From Pelagicoccus sp. (GTDB taxonomy: Bacteria > Verrucomicrobiota > Verrucomicrobiia > Opitutales > Opitutaceae), in the NCBI GenBank assembly GCA_028284635.1, contig JANQRJ010000018.1, forward strand, positions 62,001-126,000: DNA of 64,000 bases, in the 5' to 3' direction. The position numbers and the translations under genes are program-made. Below the pieces are notes generated by a model. That model ran no database searches and was not told the origin of the DNA. It was given only the letters and a program-made list of their open reading frames with translations. Positions 51,983-59,715 of the stretch are shown here, piece by piece (position 1 is the stretch's first letter; every line of letters begins with the position of its first letter).

Positions 51983-52110
51983 GTTTTCGACTTGGAACGA
52001 TGCGGGGCCGACGGCGCTGTTTCAGGATTCGCAGCGACCTATTTCGGCTCTAATTGACGGAGGCAGGCCACAGCCTGCCTCAGTACGTGGTGAACACTCG
52101 CTTCTAATGT
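51983..52110 (-). promoter_or_regulatory. Shared 5' leader module with hairpin
   Basis: From the GH26 start outward: CATGTTTTCGACTTGGAA, then GATTCGCAGCGACCTATTTC, then the 9-bp hairpin GAGGCAGGC/GCCTGCCTC (52060-52081). The toroid gene at 59311 has the same order (TTTTCGACTTGGAA; GATCCGCAGTGGCGTATTTC; GGCAGG hairpin), so the block was copied with genes and may bind the same regulator. From 52110 to 52380 lies a half GTAGGG element (52234) and no gene. Confidence 0.5.
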
Positions 52111-52383
52111 AAGACCAAATAGTACTGGTCAATGCCTGGGACGACCAATCTGGACGCTGGTATTTCGTTGAACGCATCTGCGCTGCCTAGGTTTTAACTG
52201 CAAAATCGAGGTTCGGCGGACCATGCGGCTTGAGGTAGGGTCCGATCGCGATTCGACAGGCTCAGGGCTATGAGCTCAGCCGAATGGCGAAGAGCCGCGT
52301 TCGTTCGATTCACGAGTAAGCCTGGTATAATTTATTGAGCGATTGATATTTCCTCTATCATTTCAAAAAAGAAGAGAAGAGGG

Positions 52384-52465
52384 GCCCGCAGATAGACGCA
52401 GATTAACGCAAATGCCTTTCTGCATTAGGGCCCTCATCCGAGTTGATTTGCGTCAATCTGCGGGC
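52384..52465. repeat. CGCAGATT-type inverted repeat
   Basis: GCCCGCAGATAGACGCAGAT on the left and ATTTGCGTCAATCTGCGGGC on the right. Same family as the outer pair at 30128-30362. Confidence 0.7.
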
Positions 52466-52524
52466 GAAAACCAAGTTACTCGCAAAGCGGAAGAGGACTA
52501 TTCCGTCTTTTCCATCAATAGCGG

Positions 52525-52552
52525 AGGCAGGCTCTCCGAAAAGAGCCTGCCT
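52525..52552 (-). terminator. Terminator hairpin of the second GH26 gene
   Basis: An 11-bp perfect stem AGGCAGGCTCT / AGAGCCTGCCT with a 6-nt loop, 33 bp after the stop codon on the minus strand. A copy with one mismatch follows the GH26 relic at 59387-59414. Confidence 0.65.
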
Positions 52553-52584
52553 CGTTAAGTGCTAGACAGTTGATATATAGATTA

Positions 52585-54090
52585 TCAGTTCGTGTCGACC
52601 AACTGCCACTTCGGGCTGTTCCAACTCGTCTGGATCGTCGTCACCAGAACATCATTGGCGGAGTCCGAGTACCGCAGATAGAGGCCGTTTTGCTTGTTCT
52701 TGATCCACACGTAACCTGTGGAATTCGAGTTTTCGATCTTCCACTTCGGGCTATTCCAGTTGGTCTGGATCGTGGAAGCGATCGCATCGTTGGCCCCGCT
52801 GGAGTAGCGCAGATATAGGCCGTTATCCTTGTTCCTGATCCATACGTAGCCCGGGGAGTTCGAATCGATGAACTCCCACTTGGGGCTGTCCCAGCCGGTC
52901 TGGATCGTAGAGACGATCACGTCGCTGCTGCCGGAGGAGTAGCGCAGGTACTGGCCGTTGATCTTGTTCCTTATCCACTTGAAGCCACTGCCGCCGCTGC
53001 TTCCATTGAAGTTGGGCAGGTCGGCCCGGTTGATGACGTTGGAGGCGTTGTACACCTGCTTGAACTCGGACTTGGTGGTCGCATGCCCGTTGACCGGAGG
53101 ATAGGTGTCGCTGTCTATGAAGCCACGCCAGCAAAGGAACCAGGCCCAGTCCGTCGTCTGGAACTCCGAGGGGGTCAGCAACTGGCCGACTTCCGCCAGA
53201 GTGATCAGCTTGCTGCTGGGCGTGTCGCTCAGCTGCTGGTTGTAGCGGGCGGTGTTCACGCTGCGGGAGGAGGTGTATATATCGTCGCCTCCGATATCCA
53301 CGTAATCATTTCCTGGATACCAATTAGCCTGATTTCCGCCCACCGGGTGCTTCGGAGACCAGCACCAGATGAGGTTGTTGAGATTGTGGTGGTTGGTGTA
53401 GCGGTTGAACATGTTCCGCCAGAGCTGCTTGTAGCGAGTCGCGCCCTGCTTGGCCCACCAGAAGTTGCCGTCGGAACTCTCGTGGTACGGACGCCAGATG
53501 ACCACTACGCCCGCGTCGCGCAGCGTCTTGAAGTGGCTGGCGGTCAGGTCGATGTAGGCCAGCCAGTTGTTGTAGATGGCGGTGCCAGGGGTGAGCAGAT
53601 CGTCGTACTGGGCAGCGGTGAGATTCGTTGTATGAGGCATCGAGTTGTCGATGGGGTTCCTCTGGGCGCTGCTGAAGCTCACCAGCCCGCCGTCGTTCCA
53701 CTGCTGCAGGGCCACGTCGACCAGGTCTCCGCGATTCGCCCTCTCGGAGTTGAGGCCGAGAATGGCCGGCCACTGGCCGGTCTCGTCATGGATGTGCACG
53801 AACTCGGAATAGTCGTTCTGGCCGCCCGGGCTGCCCGGACCCGCTCCGGGACCGCTACCGGAAGTATCCGTGTTATAGAGATCGGTTATATAGAATCCGA
53901 GCTGCTGCCCGGACAGGATTTTGCCGTCGTTCACCACCTGCTCGAGGTAGTTCAGGACGTCCTTGGTGGTTTGCGTGGCGTTGGGCACCACCGGAGTCCT
54001 TGCGTGAAGGGAGCCGATCAGGGAGACGGCTGCTATGCCTAAAAGGGCTCGAAAGAGTCCTGGGGCAGATAACGTTTTTTCTTTTCTCAT
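52585..54090 (-). CDS. GH26 endo-beta-1,4-mannanase with C-terminal three-repeat binding domain, secreted
   Basis: A 501-residue secreted enzyme (signal LFRALLGIAAVSLIGSLHA). The catalytic part (35-360) has VVIWRPYHESSDGNFWW with acid/base Glu204 and ITLAEVGQL with nucleophile Glu300. After a Gly/Ser linker (363-369) come three repeats of about 44 residues (371-412, 415-457, 460-501), each of the type WIRNKxNGxYLRYSSGxxD then STIQTxWxSPKW. Three such units would make one beta-trefoil-like or similar carbohydrate-binding domain; I do not know its CBM family. It stands first among the mannan genes on this strand and is followed by a hairpin. Confidence 0.92.
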   Translation of the reverse strand: MRKEKTLSAPGLFRALLGIAAVSLIGSLHARTPVVPNATQTTKDVLNYLEQVVNDGKILSGQQLGFYITDLYNTDTSGSGPGAGPGSPGGQNDYSEFVHIHDETGQWPAILGLNSERANRGDLVDVALQQWNDGGLVSFSSAQRNPIDNSMPHTTNLTAAQYDDLLTPGTAIYNNWLAYIDLTASHFKTLRDAGVVVIWRPYHESSDGNFWWAKQGATRYKQLWRNMFNRYTNHHNLNNLIWCWSPKHPVGGNQANWYPGNDYVDIGGDDIYTSSRSVNTARYNQQLSDTPSSKLITLAEVGQLLTPSEFQTTDWAWFLCWRGFIDSDTYPPVNGHATTKSEFKQVYNASNVINRADLPNFNGSSGGSGFKWIRNKINGQYLRYSSGSSDVIVSTIQTGWDSPKWEFIDSNSPGYVWIRNKDNGLYLRYSSGANDAIASTIQTNWNSPKWKIENSNSTGYVWIKNKQNGLYLRYSDSANDVLVTTIQTSWNSPKWQLVDTN

Positions 54091-54489
54091 GTTTTCGATG
54101 TCAAGTCAGGCAGTACCTGATTCTTTTTGGGGGTTGTTTTGACTATATTGTCGGAAATGCCAGACCACAGCTGCCCTGCGCGCCTGGCGTAGCAAGATCC
54201 GGGAAGCAAACCGGCGCTTGGGCCTCCCGAAAAATCTTCATATGATTTGGGGTTGTCGTTTTATAGGAATGAAAGAATTCGGGCACCACTAGGGAGCCCT
54301 GCAAAAAACGCTTGCCAAGAGCTGATGGGGAACGCCTCGGCAAAGGGTAATCGCGTCAATTAAAGAAAACTGGCACCGTTCTACCGACCGAGATCTCGAC
54401 AAACAAATCTCCGAACTAGTATTTCGTTGAATGGCGCTTGCCCGCGTCCTCGGCTTCCGCTTGAATCTAGATTCGACATAGTCTACCTG
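54091..54489. promoter_or_regulatory. Divergent control region of the second GH26 gene and the LacI gene
   Basis: About 400 bp without a gene. Next to the GH26 start is a leader with the imperfect palindrome AAGTCAGGCAGTACCTGATT (54102-54121), matched at 59584-59602 by GAATCGGGCAGTGCCCGATT beside the GH26 relic. GTATTTCGTTGAA near 54420 recurs near 52150. These are candidate LacI-type operator sites; none is proven. Confidence 0.4.
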
Positions 54490-55545
54490 ATGGATCGCCG
54501 CCCCTCTCAAAAACAGATCGCCGAAAAAGCGGGAGTTTCGACTTCCACCGTATCGCTCGCCCTGAGGGGAGACCCGCGCATTTCGGAGGAAACCAAACAA
54601 AAAGTCGCGCGAGCCGCGGAAGAGCTAGGCTACGCCGCAGATACTCAGTTCTCGCACATCATGTCTATCCTGCGCAGCCGGAGGCGCACGGAGGCCATCG
54701 CTAGCCTCGCCTTCATCCACTTCCTGGATCCGAAGGTTTTCGAATCTATCATACGCAGCGGTCCCTCGCAGTCGGTGTACTTGGGAGCCAAGGAGCGTGC
54801 CCATCAGCATGGCTACGCCTTGGATACTTTCTCTATTTGCAAGGAAAGCGGACTGACCGCCAAGCGCGCGGAACAGATAATGAAAAGCCGTGGCATAGAA
54901 GGCGCCGTCGTCGCCAGCCATGTCGGAGACGATATAAGCCTGGATTTTTCGGATCCCAACATAAAGCTCGTAGTGATAAACAGGGACGTGAAGGCTCCCA
55001 CATGCGACTGTGTGGAGTTCGACTTCTACGATGCTGTGCGGCAGACGACCAAGGAATGCTATCACAGGGGCTACGAACGGCCCTGCCTCGCATTGGGCCC
55101 CGAGGAAAACGCCTTGCGAAGCGAGCTTCTCATCGCCCCGTTTTTCGACGTGGCGCGGCAGCTTGGGAAGAAATCGAAGCGCGACCGCGTGTTCGAAGGC
55201 GAAATAGACTCCCCCGAGTTCGAGAGTTGGTTCGAACGGCTTTCGCCAGACGTCATCATAGCCGACAAGACTGCTTCCGACATAGGGCGGTTCTTCAAAA
55301 AACGCCACATGGACAATCCAAGCCCGGTCGCCCTCGTCCGCTTCGCAGTTTGGCAGTTCAACAGTGGCCACAGCGGTATCCGCCCCTACGCCCGCGAGAT
55401 GGGCCGGATCGCCGTGGATCAGCTGCTCTCCCTCATATACCGGAAGAACAAGAACCTCAGCATAACCCCCATTCGCACCATAGTGGGAGGCGAGTGGTTC
55501 GATTGCGGCAGCCTTCCGAACAAGGTCGGACAAACAAACTGCTAG
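54490..55545 (+). CDS. LacI-family transcriptional regulator
   Basis: A 351-residue regulator with N-terminal helix-turn-helix (RPSQKQIAEKAGVSTSTVSLALRGDPRISEETKQKVARAAEELGY) and a sugar-sensing domain (IEGAVVASHVGDD, VEFDFYDAVRQTTKECYHRGYERPCLALGPEE, SPDVIIADKTASDIGRFF). I start at 54490 (MDRRPSQ); the open frame further up lacks family character. It is divergent from the GH26 gene with the three-repeat domain, so it is the likely mannan-responsive repressor of the locus. Confidence 0.92.
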   Translation: MDRRPSQKQIAEKAGVSTSTVSLALRGDPRISEETKQKVARAAEELGYAADTQFSHIMSILRSRRRTEAIASLAFIHFLDPKVFESIIRSGPSQSVYLGAKERAHQHGYALDTFSICKESGLTAKRAEQIMKSRGIEGAVVASHVGDDISLDFSDPNIKLVVINRDVKAPTCDCVEFDFYDAVRQTTKECYHRGYERPCLALGPEENALRSELLIAPFFDVARQLGKKSKRDRVFEGEIDSPEFESWFERLSPDVIIADKTASDIGRFFKKRHMDNPSPVALVRFAVWQFNSGHSGIRPYAREMGRIAVDQLLSLIYRKNKNLSITPIRTIVGGEWFDCGSLPNKVGQTNC

Positions 55546-55644
55546 GCAGCGCGCTGGATACTCGACGGGCACAGCGAAAAGCGCCGGCCCTGCATAATGA
55601 TTTTGCAAGAAGCCCATTCAGTCTTCGGTAGGAGTGGGGGAAAC

Positions 55645-55841
55645 AAAATCATCAATAGCAAAATCATTGCTTCGAAAAGCAGTGTTCGTAAGACCTAAGA
55701 AAGCTTCCAATAAGTTCTAGATCAAGTGTAGGGTCGGCGCTTCGCCAGTCCTCCATAGCTCAATAGAGCGACGGATGGAGCGCCGCACCGCGTTGCAGGA
55801 AGACCCTGACGGATGCAGCATGCTGCAAGCGGCAGCCCTAC
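55645..55841. repeat. AAAATCATT repeat and GTAGGG...CCCTAC element
   Basis: 55645-55680 is a close copy of 40002-40037. 55728-55841 is a GTAG/CTAC element (GTAGGGTCGGCGCTTCGCC ... GCAAGCGGCAGCCCTAC) of the type found nested at 46178-46270. No gene is seen between 55546 and 55866. Confidence 0.7.
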
Positions 55842-55866
55842 AAAGAATCCTACTACCCCATCGCAA

Positions 55867-57801
55867 ATGAAAGACGCGCTTCAGTCTCTCCAAAACCGTA
55901 TGCACCCTTCCTTGAGCTCTCTGGCCAAACGCCTCGACCATTCCTTCGTTCTCCTGATTATCCTCTTTGCAGCCCTGCTGCTCAGACTGGTCTTCGCCGC
56001 CCAGTACACGGCTCACCCCATTTTCGAAACCGTCCTCCCCGACCGCGTCCAGTTCGAGCAATTCGCGACCGGCTTTCTGCAGGGCGACTTCGATCAGCCG
56101 GACGCCTACTACATGAGCCCCCTGTATCCATTCTTCCTTACGGTCGTATATGGCTTTTTCGGCATAGACCGCATGTACGCCGTCTTTGCCCAAAGCTTTT
56201 TGGATACGTTCAACTGCCTCTTGGTCTTCATTCTCGGGTCCACTGCATTCAATCGTAAAACAGGACTTCTCGCGGCCTTCGTCTATGCGCTTTACGGCAT
56301 TGCCATATTCTTCAGCGGGCTGCTTCTAGAGTCCACTCTCGTAACCGCCATCGTTCTCGCCACCCTGATCGTCCTGATCAAGGCGAGGGAGCGCGACTGG
56401 CGAACCGGGTTCTGGATCGCCGGACTACTCCTAGGCCTAGCCTATCTAGGCAGACCGAACTTGCTGCTCTTCGCGGGCGCTATGCCACTGTGGATGCTCG
56501 GCTCCCTCCGGGACGAATCCACGCGAACGAGAAGCCTTTGCCACCTGGTCTGCATGGCAGGCGGCTTCGCTGCGGTCATGCTGCTTATCACGGTCAAAAA
56601 CGGCGTCGTCTCGAATCATTGGACTCCCGTTTCTCCTCAAGCGGGGATCAACTTCTATATAGGGAACAGCAAGGACGCCGAAGGCTACATGACCAAGATC
56701 GAAGGCGTTTCCGACGAACCGATCACGCAGATCAAGACTTCGCTCGAAGTCGCCGAAAAGAAAACCGGCCGGGACATGACCCTTGCCGAAGCCTCTCGCT
56801 ACTGGCTGCTCAAAGGCGTCCGCTACTGGTTCGAGGAGCCCGCCCATGCCACCAGACTGTACGCGAAGAAGTTCGCCATGTTCTGGCGAAAGGAGGAAGT
56901 CCCGCTCAATACCGATTACTCCTTCGCCCGAGAGCGCATCCCCGTTTTACGTCTCCCCTATTTCGCCTTCGGCTTGGTTGCTCCCCTCGCTCTAGCCGGA
57001 ATGGGCCTAAGCCTCCTGCGAAGACGACAATCATCCAGTCTGCTCATCTGGTTCGTCCTGATCTTCATGCTGTCCGTCGTATTGTTTTTCGTGACGGATC
57101 GATACCGGTTTCCCGTGGCCCCCATTCTTATCCTGTTCGCCTGTCACGCTATCTTCCGCGGACTCGATTGGCTGCGGGCTAGGCGATGGAAGGCCACCTC
57201 AGGTCTCGCCCTCGGGACGGCCGCGCTCGCAATTCCCATCAATATAAGTTCGGAAACTCACGAATTCAACGACATGGGCAAGAGCCACTACGAATTGGCC
57301 AACGTGTATTTCGAAAAGCACTTCGAGAATCTCAAAACCGCCATTTCGGAATTCGAGAGCGCCCTCGAGGAGAATCCGGTATCGATAGAGGCGGCTCACA
57401 ACATGGGAGTGGCCCATGCAGTGCTCGAGAATCACGAGCTGGCGCTCTCCGCCTTTGCCCACGCTCTCCGGATAGATCCTCGACACGAAGCCACCCGCTC
57501 CAACCTCCAGCGGCTCCTCACCCTCATCTGCAATCCCTACTCGCAAAAGAAGTTCGACCTCAACGAAATCGCGAAATTCCTGTACGAGAACAATCTCGCG
57601 GCAGAAGCGACTGCCATCTACGAAGAGCTGGTTCGCCGAGAGCCTCGAAATACGGAAGCGCTTTTCAATCTAGGCATCACCTATGCCGAGCAGGAAGACC
57701 TGCCGCGCGCCATAGAGCTTTGGAAAAAAGCGCTGGAAATAGACCCCACTTATACTCCCGCCAAGGAAAGCATACAAAGAGCGCGAAGCATGATGGAGTA
57801 G
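55867..57801 (+). CDS. GT-C-type membrane glycosyltransferase with C-terminal TPR repeats
   Basis: A 644-residue paralogue of the protein at 26912-28696. It has about ten membrane helices, the periplasmic loop VLPDRVQFEQFATGFLQGDF, the landmark YMSPLYPFFLTVVYGFFG, and the shared loop AGINFYIGNSKDAEGYM. The C-terminal 170 residues are clear TPR repeats (AAHNMGVAHAVLENHELALSAFAHALRIDPRHEATRSNL; ALFNLGITYAEQEDLPRAIELWKKALEIDPTY). It would move a sugar from a lipid carrier on the periplasmic side. I start at 55867 (MKDALQ); an ATG at 55813 lies inside a repeat. It has no obvious link to mannan use and may sit here by chance. Confidence 0.8.
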   Translation: MKDALQSLQNRMHPSLSSLAKRLDHSFVLLIILFAALLLRLVFAAQYTAHPIFETVLPDRVQFEQFATGFLQGDFDQPDAYYMSPLYPFFLTVVYGFFGIDRMYAVFAQSFLDTFNCLLVFILGSTAFNRKTGLLAAFVYALYGIAIFFSGLLLESTLVTAIVLATLIVLIKARERDWRTGFWIAGLLLGLAYLGRPNLLLFAGAMPLWMLGSLRDESTRTRSLCHLVCMAGGFAAVMLLITVKNGVVSNHWTPVSPQAGINFYIGNSKDAEGYMTKIEGVSDEPITQIKTSLEVAEKKTGRDMTLAEASRYWLLKGVRYWFEEPAHATRLYAKKFAMFWRKEEVPLNTDYSFARERIPVLRLPYFAFGLVAPLALAGMGLSLLRRRQSSSLLIWFVLIFMLSVVLFFVTDRYRFPVAPILILFACHAIFRGLDWLRARRWKATSGLALGTAALAIPINISSETHEFNDMGKSHYELANVYFEKHFENLKTAISEFESALEENPVSIEAAHNMGVAHAVLENHELALSAFAHALRIDPRHEATRSNLQRLLTLICNPYSQKKFDLNEIAKFLYENNLAAEATAIYEELVRREPRNTEALFNLGITYAEQEDLPRAIELWKKALEIDPTYTPAKESIQRARSMME

Positions 57802-57921
57802 AGAGCCCGCCCCGCCCTTCTCAAAAAATTTGCCATTCACTATTCATCACAGCCCGCTTTCGATGCGAATAACACTGCTCTTCAATAGTATCAATAGTTT
57901 CAAAAGCTAGGAAAGAAGACT

Positions 57922-58015
57922 CAACTAACGATAGCACTGATTTACACCGATACGATCGAGTAACTGCACTCCAAATTCGAAATCATATGCGTCCATCGGC
58001 GGCATCAGTGGTTTG
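57922..58015. repeat. CACTGAT...ATCAGTGGTTT intergenic repeat
   Basis: ACTAACGATAGCACTGATTT on the left and CGGCGGCATCAGTGGTTTG on the right. Related to 39638-39722. Confidence 0.5.
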
Positions 58016-58198
58016 AAAGCGTCACGGATGCAATGTCGCAAAGAGTAGCGCGAAGCTTTAGCCCGCGTCCGCGATTCGCCCTCATCATCCTCCTTCCTCA
58101 TCTTCATCCAAGATAAAGATGAGGATGAAGAAGAGGATGAGGATAGGAAACAACGGGGACGCGGGCTAAAGCTCCGCGCTACGTTTCACGCATGACAC
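58016..58198. repeat. GTAG/CTAC element with CTCATC/GATGAG core and conserved tail
   Basis: Arms at 58045-58069 (GTAGCGCGAAGCTTTAGCCC) and 58158-58182 (GGGCTAAAGCTCCGCGCTAC) enclose a CTCATCTTCATC hairpin. The tail ACGGATGCAATGTCGC (58019-58039) lies left of it in reverse, and a diverged tail (GCATGACACGACGCC) lies on the right. The toroid gene ends inside this element. Confidence 0.8.
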
Positions 58199-59311
58199 GA
58201 CGCCAGGAGGCAGGAAGCTGGGATATGCCCAGAACGTGTCGGCCCCCGGCCAGGGAGCGCTGTCGCCCAGCCCCGCGATCACCGTCAGGCTCCAATTCCT
58301 CGCGTGTCGAGCTTGGGAGGCGGCGTCCATACCGCTCTCGCTGTTCCGACGATTTCGGAAGCCACCGTCAGGCATGAGAAAAGACCCAATGTTGGCCGCA
58401 GTCTTGTCGATGATGGATACCCTATCCTCCTCCGGAATCCCTCCGGCCAGGGAGCCGTCATCCATCAGGTTTCTGATCAGCCACAGGACGTTGCGCACGT
58501 GAGTGGAGGCAATAGCCGGCTCTTCGAAAAGCGTCGTTTTCGCGCTGTCGTATAGCTGCGCAGCCATCGGGATCGGTTTATCATACTTTGCATAGGAGAA
58601 TGTGATCTTGGCGGCGCCGGAGAGATAGTTGTAGTTCGTCTCCGTAGCGCTGGCCCCCCAGTAGCCGGTGGTCGGATTCTGCTTCGTGGGCAGAAAGAGC
58701 CAAAGCTCAGCCAGCAGCTCGTCCTTGTGAGAGAGAAGGTCAATGATAGAACCCTGCGAGTTTATCTTGTCGCCCGCTCCCCAAGGCGTCTCCCACGGGA
58801 GCGCGTCCAACCAGGCTCTGAACGCCTGCCGCGACTGGAGATGCGGAGGCACTCCACTCGACTCGTCGTCGGGCAAGGGATGGAGCGGAGCAGCTCCCAA
58901 ACGCCTCAGCGCATTGATTGTGTAGCCCAGATAGCGCCCCTTGTCTCGATCCGCCAGATCCTGGTCGGGATAATCGTAGAAGAAGCCGTCGTCGGAATTC
59001 TGCCGGCTCTGGAAATAGCCGACCAGCGCAGCACGCGCATGATCCGGCATCGTTTCGATCAACCCGGCAGTCTCCAAGATACTGGTAAGCTGGGCGGAGC
59101 TTTGGATGTCCGGCTCCGCGCTGCTAGGATAGCGAAGCTGCCCTCCGGTAGCAGGGTCCCACTGGCGGGCCAGCCACGGATCGAGGAATTCCTCGTAATG
59201 GGCGTCGAGTTTTTCCAGCGCTTCCGACAGGCGGGAGCTGGCGGGCGCGGTTTCCGAAGCGGTCGCAAACCAAACGCATTGAACGAAGGTCAATATATAG
59301 AGTCTTTTCAT
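58166..59311 (-). CDS. Secreted alpha/alpha-toroid protein of unknown function
   Basis: A 381-residue secreted protein (signal MKRLYILTFVQCVWFATA). Helical repeats with aromatic and Gly-rich turns (ARQWDPATGGQLRYPSS, GYFQSRQNSDDGFFYDYPD, TKQNPTTGYWGAS, LMDDGSLAGGIPEEDR, GSFLMPDGGFRNRR) look like an alpha/alpha-toroid of the terpene-cyclase/lyase shape. I cannot name its reaction. I start at 59311, right after the shared leader. The final residues (VVSCVKRSAEL) are encoded by the repeat element at 58166-58200, so the natural stop has probably been lost and read into the repeat. Two decayed paralogues lie at 42.9 and 45.1 kb. Its place between GH26 and TonB genes suggests glycan handling. Confidence 0.78.
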   Translation of the reverse strand: MKRLYILTFVQCVWFATASETAPASSRLSEALEKLDAHYEEFLDPWLARQWDPATGGQLRYPSSAEPDIQSSAQLTSILETAGLIETMPDHARAALVGYFQSRQNSDDGFFYDYPDQDLADRDKGRYLGYTINALRRLGAAPLHPLPDDESSGVPPHLQSRQAFRAWLDALPWETPWGAGDKINSQGSIIDLLSHKDELLAELWLFLPTKQNPTTGYWGASATETNYNYLSGAAKITFSYAKYDKPIPMAAQLYDSAKTTLFEEPAIASTHVRNVLWLIRNLMDDGSLAGGIPEEDRVSIIDKTAANIGSFLMPDGGFRNRRNSESGMDAASQARHARNWSLTVIAGLGDSAPWPGADTFWAYPSFLPPGVVSCVKRSAEL

Positions 59312-59386
59312 GTTTTCGACTTGGAAAGAAGCGAACCTAGTCGTGCTGCCTAGGGATCCGCAGTGGCGTATTTCGATCAATAGAGG

Positions 59387-59414
59387 AGGCAGACTCCTCG
59401 AAAAGAGCCTGCCT
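59387..59414 (-). terminator. Hairpin left from the lost GH26 copy
   Basis: AGGCAGACTC / GAGCCTGCCT stem, matching the terminator at 52525-52552. It now lies in the leader of the toroid gene and after the GH26 relic. Confidence 0.55.
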
Positions 59415-59457
59415 TGTTAAATATAAAACAATCGATATATACAATATCTTTTCGTGT

Positions 59458-59570
59458 CAATCAGCTGCCGCTTCGAACTGCTCCAGTCCCTATGCATGGT
59501 AGTCACGAGAACATCGCTAGCAGAGTCGAAATAGCGCAGATACTGGCCGCTCTACTTGTTCTCTCCTCAT
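59458..59570 (-). pseudogene. Collapsed GH26 gene: start codon joined to the last binding repeat
   Basis: Read on the minus strand, the leader and ATG at 59570 (MRREQ, against MRKEK in the intact gene) lead within a few codons into the last repeat of the GH26 binding domain, in another frame and with an early stop: NK-stop-SGQYLRYFDSASDVLVTTMH then WSSSKRQLIDT. The flanks also match: the upstream leader (54088-54150) and the downstream hairpin and tail (52525-52600). The whole catalytic part, about 1.4 kb, is missing; TTCT is present at both old ends and may have mediated the deletion. Confidence 0.8.
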
Positions 59571-59635
59571 GTCTTCGATGGCGAATCGGGCAGTGCCCGA
59601 TTCCTTTTGGGGAACTGTTTGGGTATGTTATGGCG

Positions 59636-59668
59636 AAAAAACCGAGCCGCAGACTACCTGCGGCTCGG
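59636..59668 (-). terminator. Intrinsic terminator of the TonB receptor gene
   Basis: An 11-bp perfect stem CCGAGCCGCAG / CTGCGGCTCGG, loop of five, followed on the minus strand by six T (59636-59641). It lies about 48 bp after the receptor stop codon. Confidence 0.88.
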
Positions 59669-59715
59669 TGCGATATATCGAGAAGTCGAGAAACTGGCTG
59701 CGAGCCAGCCGTTTC

